A stretch of DNA of 64,000 bases from contig NZ_JAOTIF010000001.1 in assembly GCF_025628885.1 (NCBI RefSeq), positions 186,001-250,000 of the forward strand, read 5' to 3'. This document shows, one piece after another, positions 1 to 8,168 of the stretch; within the stretch, counting starts at the first letter, position 1, and every line of letters starts with the position of its first letter. The notes under the pieces are model-generated. The model did not search any database, was not told the DNA's origin, and saw only the letters and a program-made list of their open reading frames with translations. Source of the DNA: Paraflavisolibacter caeni (GTDB taxonomy: Bacteria; Bacteroidota; Bacteroidia; Chitinophagales; Chitinophagaceae). The translations under genes were made by a program, and so were the position numbers.

Positions 1-1
1 G

Positions 2-574
2 ATTTCCCTGATCAGGAAAGAGCGCCTGTTACATCTTCTGGAACGGCTGCTGAATGAAGAGGAATTTTTATCACCTGGGGGTATCAGGGCATTGTCAAAG
101 TATCACGAAACGCATCCCTACACTTTTTACCTGACTGGTTATACTCATACCATTCAATATGAACCTGGTGATTCTACTTCTGATATGTTTGGTGGTAACT
201 CTAACTGGCGTGGGCCTGTTTGGCTACCGATCAATTACCTCATTATCCAGGCTTTGCGTCGGTATGGCGAATTTTACCAGGATAGTTTAATGGTAGAATA
301 TCCAACTGGTTCCGGAAATAGATTGAATCTTTTACAAATCTCAGACGAACTGACCCGCCGTATTATCAGTTTATTTGAGAAAGATGAAAATGGAAATCGG
401 CGTTTACATGGAAAATATAACCCTTTCTACCAAAAGCCAGAAAATCAGCACCTGCTACTATTCTATGAATATTTCCATGGCGACACGGGCTCTGGCCTTG
501 GTGCAAGTCATCAGACCGGCTGGACTGCCCTGGTCGCAGAGTTGATCAATAGATTACAAACTGAATACAAATAA
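2..574 (+). CDS. MGH1-like glycoside hydrolase, C-terminal part (5' end outside window)
   Basis: The reading frame is open from the left edge to a stop at 572-574, so only the last 190 or so residues are present. The stretch has the look of the (alpha/alpha)6 barrel end of MGH1/GH63-like glucosidases: FLSPGGIRALSKYH, then YEPGDSTSDMFGGNSNWRG, then GPVWLPINYLIIQALRRYG. In that family the NSNWRGPVW region lines the active site. The protein probably hydrolyses an alpha-glucoside or mannosylglycerate-like substrate; the substrate cannot be told from this fragment. No start codon can be given; a TTG at 92 is internal to the family homology. Downstream gene 609-1121 is convergent. Confidence 0.75.
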   Translation: MSLIRKERLLHLLERLLNEEEFLSPGGIRALSKYHETHPYTFYLTGYTHTIQYEPGDSTSDMFGGNSNWRGPVWLPINYLIIQALRRYGEFYQDSLMVEYPTGSGNRLNLLQISDELTRRIISLFEKDENGNRRLHGKYNPFYQKPENQHLLLFYEYFHGDTGSGLGASHQTGWTALVAELINRLQTEYK

Positions 575-608
575 TAGGTGTAATTGTCCTTCTTAAAAAA
601 GTTACTTT

Positions 609-1121
609 TTAGCGGCCAGTCTTAAGTTCTTCACCTGTTAGGAAATAATAAAGATTCTGCAATTGATGTAAGTGATAAAAGTTGTTGCTGGCAGGTAAGC
701 CATTGACAGTTGCACGGCCAAAGCACTCCCCATTACTTTTTATATAGGCAAAAATCTCGTTTTTATTATTGCCAATAATGGGGAGTGTCAAAATGAACTC
801 CCTTGCACTGGGTGCAAGTGGATAGTCCTTATTTTCTATAAATCCGTATTTCTCCAGTAATTCAGATTTCAATACTACCGGGAAGAGCAATTTGGCGTCC
901 CCCTTCGACAGCAGGTCAAAATGCTCAAAAGTGCATGGTACCATACTGATCCTGTTATTTATCTTTTGTAGTATAAAATTCCCGAGTCTTAATTCTTGTT
1001 CCTTGATCATGCGGTAAAAATAGGAAACCCAAACAGAAACGATTCGCTTATCTCCTGTCCTGGCGGGATCCCGTTTAGTGTCATTATACCGGACAACTGC
1101 CTCCTGGCCTGCTCTTTTCAT
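609..1121 (-). CDS. hypothetical protein, about 170 aa
   Basis: I do not recognise a characterised family. ATG at 1121 gives 170 residues and TTG at 1142 adds seven. The frame stays open and coding-like for about 30 more codons (WQFVNIYAQFPTLIEKWHA) up to a TGA near 1234, with no ATG there, so the true 5' end is uncertain and may have been lost. The C-terminus (FYHLHQLQNLYYFLTGEEL) resembles a tail I associate with uncharacterised Bacteroidota proteins, but this is recollection only. No signal peptide or membrane segment is seen. Neighbours give no functional hint. Confidence 0.5.
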   Translation of the reverse strand: MKRAGQEAVVRYNDTKRDPARTGDKRIVSVWVSYFYRMIKEQELRLGNFILQKINNRISMVPCTFEHFDLLSKGDAKLLFPVVLKSELLEKYGFIENKDYPLAPSAREFILTLPIIGNNKNEIFAYIKSNGECFGRATVNGLPASNNFYHLHQLQNLYYFLTGEELKTGR

Positions 1122-1317
1122 CCATGCGCCAACAGTTGACAATGCGTGCCACTTTTCAATAAGAGTAGGAAACTGGGCATAAATATTTACAAATTGCCAA
1201 GTTTGTTGCTTAAATAACAGCTTTCAGCATAAAAATTGCTCTATTTGACCAGCTCTGCTGGCTGGCATTTTATTTATAGATATGATAACAGACAGTTGAT
1301 AATATAAAATATTTGAA

Positions 1318-1842
1318 ATGAAAACATCAACCGCATTCGCTGGTGGACTTGCTGGAGCATGTGCACTAACCGTTGTACACGAATTGGTAAGAAAAGCAGA
1401 CAGCCAGGCGCCCCGTCAGGACAAGCTGGGCATGCAGGTCCTTGCCAAAACTTTACACAAAGCCAATAAACCTGTGCCTTCACAAAAACAGTTGCGCAAT
1501 TGGGCTCTTGCCGGTGATATTGTATTGAACAGCCTTTATTATAGCCTTGCAGGAGCGGGCAAACCGAAGAATGTCTTTCTTCGTGGTGTCATCCTTGGGG
1601 CTGCTTCAGGTTTAGGTACTTTGTTCCTGCCTAAATATATGGGACTTGATAATAGCTATTCAAACCGGAGTTCAAAAACGAAAGTGCTTTCTGTTGCTTT
1701 GTATGTGATCGGCGGATTAGCAGCTGCAGCGGCCATAAAGGCACTTACAAAATCAGATAAGGAAGATCAAAAAGAAAGAGAGCAGCGTACCGATGAATAT
1801 ATGGGGTATGAAACTACAGCACCTTTAGATGGATATTGGTAG
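1318..1842 (+). CDS. hypothetical membrane protein, 174 aa
   Basis: ATG at 1318 follows four bases after an AATATTTG that matches the Bacteroidota -7 box (TAnnTTTG) at all but one position. The protein has a hydrophobic N-terminus (AFAGGLAGACALTVVHELV), a central segment around LAGDIVLNSLYYSLAGAG, a Gly/Ala-rich stretch (GVILGAASGLGTLFLP), a last helix (VLSVALYVIGGLAAAAAI) and a charged tail. It is probably an inner-membrane protein with three or four helices. No catalytic motif is visible and I do not recognise the family. Confidence 0.6.
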   Translation: MKTSTAFAGGLAGACALTVVHELVRKADSQAPRQDKLGMQVLAKTLHKANKPVPSQKQLRNWALAGDIVLNSLYYSLAGAGKPKNVFLRGVILGAASGLGTLFLPKYMGLDNSYSNRSSKTKVLSVALYVIGGLAAAAAIKALTKSDKEDQKEREQRTDEYMGYETTAPLDGYW

Positions 1843-2163
1843 ACTAACCCCCGCTCATGACCTTTTCTTGCACAGAAATTATTGATCCCTTATGTTGATA
1901 GGAGTGTAAAAAATGAGTTGGATATAATAGAAAGTGACCGTAAAAATGAAGACAGCAAAGGGTTTTAGAGGAAGTCAGTGGCTTTTGGCATGATTGTATA
2001 GGAAAAAAGTTGTTGGTTACAGGCTTGATTTCGAACCTACATTTGTGAAACAAAACGAGAGCGAAAAGATATAGTGAACAGAACCCGGATCGTTTTACAA
2101 AAGCTGTGTAACCAGCCTGAAAATTATTTTGATCTCTTTTCATATGGCAAGCAATCGTTAGAC
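1843..2163. other. intergenic region without a convincing gene
   Basis: A 120-codon minus-strand frame covers most of this stretch but has an unnatural composition and no family resemblance, so I treat it as chance. The right part, from 2012, can fold (see the RNA candidate) and leads into a terminator. Confidence 0.5.
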
Positions 2164-2194
2164 GCCCTTTGTTTCTACAAGGGGCTTTTTTTTT
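2012..2194 (+). ncRNA. candidate structured RNA or long 3' UTR
   Basis: GTTGGTTACA at 2012-2021 can pair with TGTAACCAGC at 2107-2116 (ten pairs, one G-U), closing an 85-nt internal region. Inside it, the segment 2021-2038 can form a second imperfect hairpin. The transcript would end at the terminator 2164-2194. It could be an independent small RNA or the 3' end of the 1318-1842 mRNA; no good promoter was seen between 1843 and 2011. It does not match tmRNA, RNase P or SRP RNA signatures that I know. Confidence 0.22.
2164..2194 (+). terminator. Rho-independent terminator
   Basis: Stem GCCCTTTG / CAAGGGGC (eight pairs, one G-U) with loop TTTCTA, followed directly by nine T residues on the plus strand. 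The reverse strand has no T-run, so it acts on rightward transcription only. No gene ends just before it; the nearest rightward stop is at 1842. Confidence 0.75.
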
Positions 2195-2311
2195 CCTTAT
2201 GAGCATCTCAACCTGTTGATTTACCTGATCTTTCTTAAACTTTCAAGTTCTACCCGTTGCCAATTTGCATGAGCCTAACAGTAATGCTCAACTGAAGACA
2301 ACAAAAATGGC

Positions 2312-2476
2312 CTACTGCCTTCCATACCCCCTTCCAGGCTCCCCTCTGCTCCCATAATGCTTCACCACAAAACACTTCCCAATCGAGCCCCGGATCATGC
2401 CCAACAAGAGTCTAGGTACCTTCTTGCCATCCTTGATCACCACCCTTTCTTTACTATTGATATAGACCTGTTCCAT
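2312..2476 (-). pseudogene. remnant of a small Bacteroidota hypothetical protein gene
   Basis: ATG at 2476 opens a 54-codon frame whose first 44 residues (MEQVYINSKERVVIKDG, then GMIRGSIGKCFVVKHYG) resemble the N-terminus of a family of 100-150 aa uncharacterised Bacteroidota proteins as I remember them. After KHYG the sequence turns into GSRGEPGRGYGRQ and stops, so the usual C-terminal half is missing. I therefore call it a truncated copy. It could instead be a chance frame. The 11-bp phased array at 2605-2681 lies just upstream. Confidence 0.35.
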
Positions 2477-2604
2477 ATAGCTCATCCATTTATACCCTAA
2501 AGCTACTCCGCCCCACCCACAAGCAAAAACCTTATGGCCGATTTGGCAGAAAATGGCAGGAAATGGCCGCTTTTGTCCTCTCCCAGCTCCAGTTTTCAAG
2601 TAGG

Positions 2605-2681
2605 GATCCTTCGTACCTCAAGTATACCTGAAGCATACCATCAGTATACCTAGAGTATGACAACAGTATGCCTCCTTCGTT
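2605..2681. repeat. 11-bp phased degenerate tandem array (array A, 7 units)
   Basis: Seven consecutive 11-bp units can be read from 2605: GATCCTTCGTA, CCTCAAGTATA, CCTGAAGCATA, CCATCAGTATA, CCTAGAGTATG, ACAACAGTATG, CCTCCTTCGTT. The central ones share CCTnnAGTATA. A TA step recurs once per unit, close to one helical turn. The array lies upstream of the minus-strand remnant at 2312-2476 and some 470 bp before the susC-like gene. Confidence 0.7.
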
Positions 2682-3153
2682 CCTAAACCTTTCAAAAGAA
2701 TACTTTCTTCCCCTACAGCCTCCCTGCTCCACCCAATCAAAATTGAGACAAGTCATCAAGCAGAACATTTTTGCAATCAATGATTAATAGTGGTTAAAAA
2801 TTTACTAATATTGATAACCTAACGTATATTGAGATTGATCCGGGAAAAGTGGTTATTGTCATGAGATCCGTTATGAAAACCTGTCTCCTCTATGGAGCTA
2901 ATGAATTCAGGATAATATCATTTTCCAATTGCGATTTCCGGAAAGACACGGATGATGTTTGAATAAATTGCTTTGCCTGTTATGGTTGTGTGATTGGGTG
3001 AAAGTTGACACCTGGATAAAATCTGCAAACAGTGATGTGCCGGAAGCAAACTGTCTCGTAACCATAAATCCTGCTTCAGATATTATTACAGCATACAATG
3101 TGCTAATGAATGAGAACACTAAAAAACTATATTCATTACTAATTAATGACGCT
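2682..3153. other. intergenic region upstream of the susC-like gene
   Basis: Holds no gene I can support. The susC reading frame is open leftward to a TTG at 2959, but the residues before the signal peptide do not look like SusC, so this stretch is probably leader or promoter DNA. No exact TAnnTTTG box was found close to the chosen start. Confidence 0.4.
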
Positions 3154-6100
3154 ATGACAAAAAAAGCATTGGGCGGAACCAATCCCCGGCTGCCGTACCG
3201 GCAAATTTTATTTGAGCTAATGCTTTCAGCTTTTCTTGTTTTTTGGGGTTTGCAGGCGCTTTCCAATTCACCGGAACGTAAACTTGTTAATCATGAAAAG
3301 CAGCATGGTAGCTTATCGATTAAATCTGAAATTGATGATTTCAATAAAGAGATCAATTGGAAATCCGCTTTTGCAGATACTACTATCCGCGGTAGGATAA
3401 CGGATAGTATAGGCCAGGGTTTATCCGGCGTTTCTGTAACAGAAAAGGGTACAAAGAATGGAGCAATTACGAATACATCCGGCGAATTCGTCTTAAATGG
3501 TGTAAAACAAAATGCAACATTGGTAATCAGTAGTGTTGGCTTTGAAACACAGGAAATTCAGTTGAGCAGGGGACAGTTGCTTCGGCCGCATATCGTTTTA
3601 CAAAGAGAGTCAAGCACCTTGCAGGATGTTGTGGTTACAGGCTTTCAAAGAATCAATAAGCGCCAGTTTACTGGTGCAGCTACAAAATTGACAATTGGCG
3701 AAGTAAAAACTGAAGGAGTTATCGATGTGAGTCGCATGCTGGAGGGTAGGGCGGCAGGTGTTTCGATTCAAAATGTGTCTGGTACGTTTGGCGCAGCACC
3801 TAAAATACGCATCCGGGGTGCTACCTCAATTTCTGGTGAAAACAAGCCGTTGTGGGTAGTTGATGGCGTAGTATTGGAAGATGTGGTGAATGTTTCCAAT
3901 GATCAATTGGCATCGGGCGATCCAAACACACTGCTGGGTTCAGCAGTTGCCGGTTTGAATGCAAACGATATTGAAACATTTGACATATTGAAAGACGCTG
4001 CGGCTACTGCACTTTATGGCGCACGGGCAATGAATGGCGTTATTGTGATTACTACAAAAAAAGGAAGAGCCGGCAAGCCTTCCATTTCTTACACAGGCAA
4101 TTTTAGCTATCAATTGAAGCCTACTTATGAAAATTACGACATCATGAATTCATTAGACCAGATGTCGGTTTATGCGGAAATCGAACGTAAAGGTTTCTTG
4201 CCTTTTTCAGACTTGGTAAATAGTCCGAATACTGGAGTTTATGGTAAAATGGATGAATTGATCCGTACACCCGACTCCACCGGCAGGTTTGCAGTGGAAA
4301 ATACCCCCGAAGGCAGGCGTGCTTTTTTAAGTCGGTACGCCAAAGTTAATACCGATTGGTTTGATATATTGTTCCGCAACTCTCTGACTCAGGAACATGC
4401 TTTGAGTATTTCATCCGGTACTGAAAAGGCCCAATCTTATTTTTCCACCAGCTTTTATCATGATGGGGGTTGGACCATTGCAGATAAAGTGAACAGGTAC
4501 ACGGCTAATTTCCGCAACAACTATAATTTCTCAAACAAATTTGCTGCAGGCTTTATTATTACAGGTTCCGTAAGGCAGCAAACTGCACCAGGCACTGTAA
4601 GTAGGGTGAGCAATCCTGTGGAAGGTGCATATGACCGTGATTTCGATATCAATCCTTTCAGTTATGCCTTAAATACAAGTCGTGCCTTAACGCCCTACGA
4701 TGAAAACGGAAACCTGGAATATTTCAAAATGAATTTTGCGCCTTTTAATATCATTAATGAGCTGGATAATAATTATATCAAACTGAATGTACTTGATCTT
4801 AAATTACAGGCAGACGCATCTTATAAATTTACCCCCGATCTGCGCTATGAATTTTTTGGTGCGATGCGTTTTGTAAAGTCAAGCAGGGAACATCAAATTA
4901 AGGAAAACTCCAACATGGCGGAAGCCTACCGTGCTGCACCCAATTCAATTGTAGCTGAAAGAAATAAATTCCTCTACCGCGATCCGGACAATCCAAGCCT
5001 GCCTCCAGTAGTGGTGCTGCCCTATGGTGGATTTTATAACCGTGCAGAAGACCAGTTAGTGAATTACACTTTTAGAAACGTGCTTAACTATTCAAAATCT
5101 TTTAATGACAATGACCATCAGGTATCTGCGTTAATTGGTCAGGAGGTTAAATATGCAGATAGGCAGAGCGCATCCAATACAGGTTATGGTTACCAATACG
5201 AGAATGGTGGTGTTCCCTTTGTTGATTATCGTATATTAAAACAAACACTGGAAAATAATTTCGCCTATTATGGCATGGGTAATGAATACGATCGCTTTGT
5301 AGGCTTTTTTGCTAATGCCAGTTATTCTTACCAGGGAAAATATACATTGAATGGTACTGTGCGGGAGGATGGTTCTAACCGCCTTGGTAAGTCACAATCA
5401 GCACGTTGGTTGCCTACCTGGACTGTATCGGGAAAATGGAATGTAGACAGGGAGAAATTCATGGATAATGTTAATTCGATTAGTTATCTGACATTAAGAG
5501 GTAGCTATGGCCTAAATGCGAGTTATGGTAGTGCCACCAACTCCACAGTAGTTTTAAAATCAGATCTGACTAAGAGGCCTTATCTTTCAGATGCACAGGC
5601 CGCTATCTCCCTGCAGAACCTGGAAAATGCAGACCTTACCTGGGAAAAGAAGTATGAAGCTGATATTGGCCTCGACATAGGACTATTCAATAACAGGCTG
5701 AACATAACTGCAGATGCATACAACCGGAATAGCTTTGATTTAATCAGTTTGGTAAAAACATCAGGTATAGGTGGTGAGGTGTATAAGGCTGCTAATTTTG
5801 CAGATTTAAAATCACATGGGCTTGAATTGACCATAGGCGGGAAAATTTTCAATTATAACGACTGGGGGTGGAGTACTAACCTGACCTCTGGATATAATGA
5901 AAATGAAATTACCAATGCAAAAAACAACCCTACCATTTTTGACCTGGTAAAACCCGAAGGTGGTGCTAAGGAAGGTTACCCCGTGCGTGGTTTATTTTCT
6001 ATAAAGTTTGCTGGTTTAAATCCCGAAAATGGCGTAGCCGAGTTTGTAACCAACGAAAAAGGCGATACCAGCTATGCTATTTATTTACAGAGTGATACTA

Positions 6101-6651
6101 CATCCTACTTAAAATACGAAGGACCTGTGGACCCTACCTTATCTGGCGGGTTCAGCAATACTTTCCGGTATAAAAACTTCACCCTGAATTTTTTAATTAC
6201 GTATCAATTCGGAAATAAAATAAGGTTAACGCCTGTATACAGCAGCACATATTCAGATTTAAGTGCCTTGCCCGGAGAATTTAAAAACCGATGGACGTTA
6301 CCTGGTGATGAAAAAATAACCAATATCCCTTCCATTACAGATTTGTATACCAGGAGAGATTTGAATAATGCCAGTGCTTATCCTTACAATAACTACAACT
6401 TTTCAACAGCTCGTGTGGTAGACGGTGGTTATGTTAGGCTGAAAACAATTTCGTTAATGTACAATGTGCCCACAAGTGTTTTGCAAAAGATCAAACTGAA
6501 CTCTTTGTCAGTCAACTTAGTAGGAAACAACTTGTGGTTGATCTATTCGGATGCGAAACTAAAAGGGCAGGATCCTGAATTTTTTAATGCAGGCGGTGTC
6601 GCTCTTCCAATAAACAAGCAATTTGTCCTCTCTTTAAAAGTAGGTATTTAA
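3154..6651 (+). CDS. SusC/RagA family TonB-linked outer membrane protein
   Basis: This is a TonB-dependent receptor that imports a substrate across the outer membrane together with its SusD partner. With ATG 3154 the protein is 1165 aa: signal peptide around residues 16-36 (ILFELMLSAFLVFWGLQA), a carboxypeptidase-regulatory-like domain at about 76-150 (TTIRGRITDSIGQGLSGVSV), a plug domain beginning LQDVVVTGFQ and containing PLWVVDGVV and GARAMNGVIVITTKKG, then a large beta-barrel. ATG 3106 and TTG 2959 are alternative starts; 3154 best places the signal peptide. SusD follows after 16 bp, so they form one operon. The substrate is not shown by the sequence; no glycoside hydrolase lies in the operon. 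Confidence 0.93.
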   Translation: MTKKALGGTNPRLPYRQILFELMLSAFLVFWGLQALSNSPERKLVNHEKQHGSLSIKSEIDDFNKEINWKSAFADTTIRGRITDSIGQGLSGVSVTEKGTKNGAITNTSGEFVLNGVKQNATLVISSVGFETQEIQLSRGQLLRPHIVLQRESSTLQDVVVTGFQRINKRQFTGAATKLTIGEVKTEGVIDVSRMLEGRAAGVSIQNVSGTFGAAPKIRIRGATSISGENKPLWVVDGVVLEDVVNVSNDQLASGDPNTLLGSAVAGLNANDIETFDILKDAAATALYGARAMNGVIVITTKKGRAGKPSISYTGNFSYQLKPTYENYDIMNSLDQMSVYAEIERKGFLPFSDLVNSPNTGVYGKMDELIRTPDSTGRFAVENTPEGRRAFLSRYAKVNTDWFDILFRNSLTQEHALSISSGTEKAQSYFSTSFYHDGGWTIADKVNRYTANFRNNYNFSNKFAAGFIITGSVRQQTAPGTVSRVSNPVEGAYDRDFDINPFSYALNTSRALTPYDENGNLEYFKMNFAPFNIINELDNNYIKLNVLDLKLQADASYKFTPDLRYEFFGAMRFVKSSREHQIKENSNMAEAYRAAPNSIVAERNKFLYRDPDNPSLPPVVVLPYGGFYNRAEDQLVNYTFRNVLNYSKSFNDNDHQVSALIGQEVKYADRQSASNTGYGYQYENGGVPFVDYRILKQTLENNFAYYGMGNEYDRFVGFFANASYSYQGKYTLNGTVREDGSNRLGKSQSARWLPTWTVSGKWNVDREKFMDNVNSISYLTLRGSYGLNASYGSATNSTVVLKSDLTKRPYLSDAQAAISLQNLENADLTWEKKYEADIGLDIGLFNNRLNITADAYNRNSFDLISLVKTSGIGGEVYKAANFADLKSHGLELTIGGKIFNYNDWGWSTNLTSGYNENEITNAKNNPTIFDLVKPEGGAKEGYPVRGLFSIKFAGLNPENGVAEFVTNEKGDTSYAIYLQSDTTSYLKYEGPVDPTLSGGFSNTFRYKNFTLNFLITYQFGNKIRLTPVYSSTYSDLSALPGEFKNRWTLPGDEKITNIPSITDLYTRRDLNNASAYPYNNYNFSTARVVDGGYVRLKTISLMYNVPTSVLQKIKLNSLSVNLVGNNLWLIYSDAKLKGQDPEFFNAGGVALPINKQFVLSLKVGI

Positions 6652-6667
6652 AAAAACCGGTAACAAT

Positions 6668-8134
6668 ATGAAAAGAATACTAACATATATCTTTTTAATC
6701 AGCATGCTGCCTTTGGCAGGCTGCAAAAAGTTCTTGGAAAAACCGCCAGATAACCGGACTGAGGTTACAGCTCCCGACCAGGTTACTTTGTTATTGACTA
6801 CTGCTTACCCCCATGCTAATTATATTTTATTCTGCGAAGCTATGTCAGACAATGCAGAAGATAAGGGTGGGGGAGGTGCCGGCGATCCATCAGATTTGAT
6901 CAATAGGCAGTCTTATATGTTTCAGGATGTGCAATCCAAGGAATTAGATTCTCCCGAAGCTTACTGGGATTCCTGTTATAAAGCCATTGCTGTAGCCAAT
7001 CAGGCTTTGCAAATTATTAATGATGCAACGGATCAAAACTCATTTAAAGCGCAGCGTGGTGAAGCTCTGGTAGCAAGAGCTTATGCTCATTTTATGCTGG
7101 TGACCCTATTTGCAAAGGCTTATGACCCTGCGACGGCTTCTTCCGATCAGGGCATTCCTTATGTAACTACACCCGAAACGCAAGTGTTTGCTAAATATGA
7201 CCGCAAAACAGTCGCTTATGTTTATGATATGATTGAAAAGGATTTGTTGGACGGCATTCCATTAATTGACGAACGCATTTACGGCAATGCTCCGAAATTT
7301 CATTTTACAAAAAGAGCTGCACACGCATTTGCATCACGTTTTTACCTTTTTAAACGTAACTATCCTCAGGTAATAGCACATGCCGAACAGGCTTTTTCTG
7401 GGAGTGCTGCTGAAAACCTGCGTTTTTGGAATACTTCGTACAGTGATTTGCAATATTTTGACTTACAGGCCATTTACACTAAATCCTCAGAAAGAGCCAA
7501 TATTCTATTACAGGAAGCTAATTCAATTTGGGGTCGTAGTTATCCTTTATATCGTTTCGGGTTGGGAAGCGATTTATTGAATGAACTTTTCCTTAGTCAA
7601 AATGTAACAGGAGGCGCTTATGCAATTAGGTATAATATCTATGGCAGCGTTCAGTACTATAACATTCCTAAATTTTACGAACATTTCGTGCGTGCCGGTA
7701 TCAATGCAGATATAGGCGATCCGTATAATACGATTCCGTTGCTCACTGCCGAAGAAGTTTTGTTTAATAGATCTGAAGCTTATGCAAGATTGAAAAACTA
7801 TCCTGCAGCATTAGCCGATTTAAATGCCTGGATAAGTAAAAATATAAGAGCATACAATAGTGCCCAGCATGATCTTACTGCAAAGAAGGTTGTGGACTAT
7901 TACAAAATGCCAACAGATACCATGGGGGCCTTGGTTCGTGCAGGATTGGACTTTAAAAGGGTTAGCTTTATGCACGAGGGGCTAAGATGGTTTGATATTC
8001 TTCGGTTAAAAATTCCAATTGTACATACAACAGATGATGGGTTAAGAATTCCACTTAGCGCCAATGATTTCAGAAGGGTATTACAAATACCACAGGAGGC
8101 GAGTTTATCTGGTATTCCTTTAAACCCGCGTTAA
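6668..8134 (+). CDS. SusD/RagB family nutrient-binding lipoprotein
   Basis: Surface lipoprotein that forms the lid over the SusC channel and captures substrate. The 488-aa product starts with a lipoprotein signal ending LAGC, with Cys19 as lipidation site, followed by KKFLEKPPDNRTEV, typical of SusD N-termini. TPR-like helical segments follow (QRGEALVARAYAHFMLV; EEVLFNRSEAYARL), and the end has the usual SusD pattern (FKRVSFMHEGLRWFDILRLK, then RRVLQIPQEASLSG). Placed between the SusC gene and two more lipoproteins, all on the plus strand. Confidence 0.94.
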   Translation: MKRILTYIFLISMLPLAGCKKFLEKPPDNRTEVTAPDQVTLLLTTAYPHANYILFCEAMSDNAEDKGGGGAGDPSDLINRQSYMFQDVQSKELDSPEAYWDSCYKAIAVANQALQIINDATDQNSFKAQRGEALVARAYAHFMLVTLFAKAYDPATASSDQGIPYVTTPETQVFAKYDRKTVAYVYDMIEKDLLDGIPLIDERIYGNAPKFHFTKRAAHAFASRFYLFKRNYPQVIAHAEQAFSGSAAENLRFWNTSYSDLQYFDLQAIYTKSSERANILLQEANSIWGRSYPLYRFGLGSDLLNELFLSQNVTGGAYAIRYNIYGSVQYYNIPKFYEHFVRAGINADIGDPYNTIPLLTAEEVLFNRSEAYARLKNYPAALADLNAWISKNIRAYNSAQHDLTAKKVVDYYKMPTDTMGALVRAGLDFKRVSFMHEGLRWFDILRLKIPIVHTTDDGLRIPLSANDFRRVLQIPQEASLSGIPLNPR

Positions 8135-8168
8135 TTCCATCTGACATTTAGAAAAATAAAGTAAACAG

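Noticed and set aside
2020-2040. TTCGAACC resembling a tRNA T-loop
   Set aside because: No acceptor stem, D-arm or anticodon arm can be drawn around it.
1844-2206. 120-codon minus-strand frame
   Set aside because: Cys/Phe/Lys-rich composition without pattern, overlaps the plus-strand terminator and foldable RNA, no family likeness.
2532-2780. 82-codon minus-strand frame through array A
   Set aside because: It only exists because the 11-bp units lack stops in this frame; no recognisable protein.
2959-3153. Longer SusC start at TTG 2959
   Set aside because: Adds 65 residues before the signal peptide that do not look like SusC; ATG 3154 or 3106 is more plausible.
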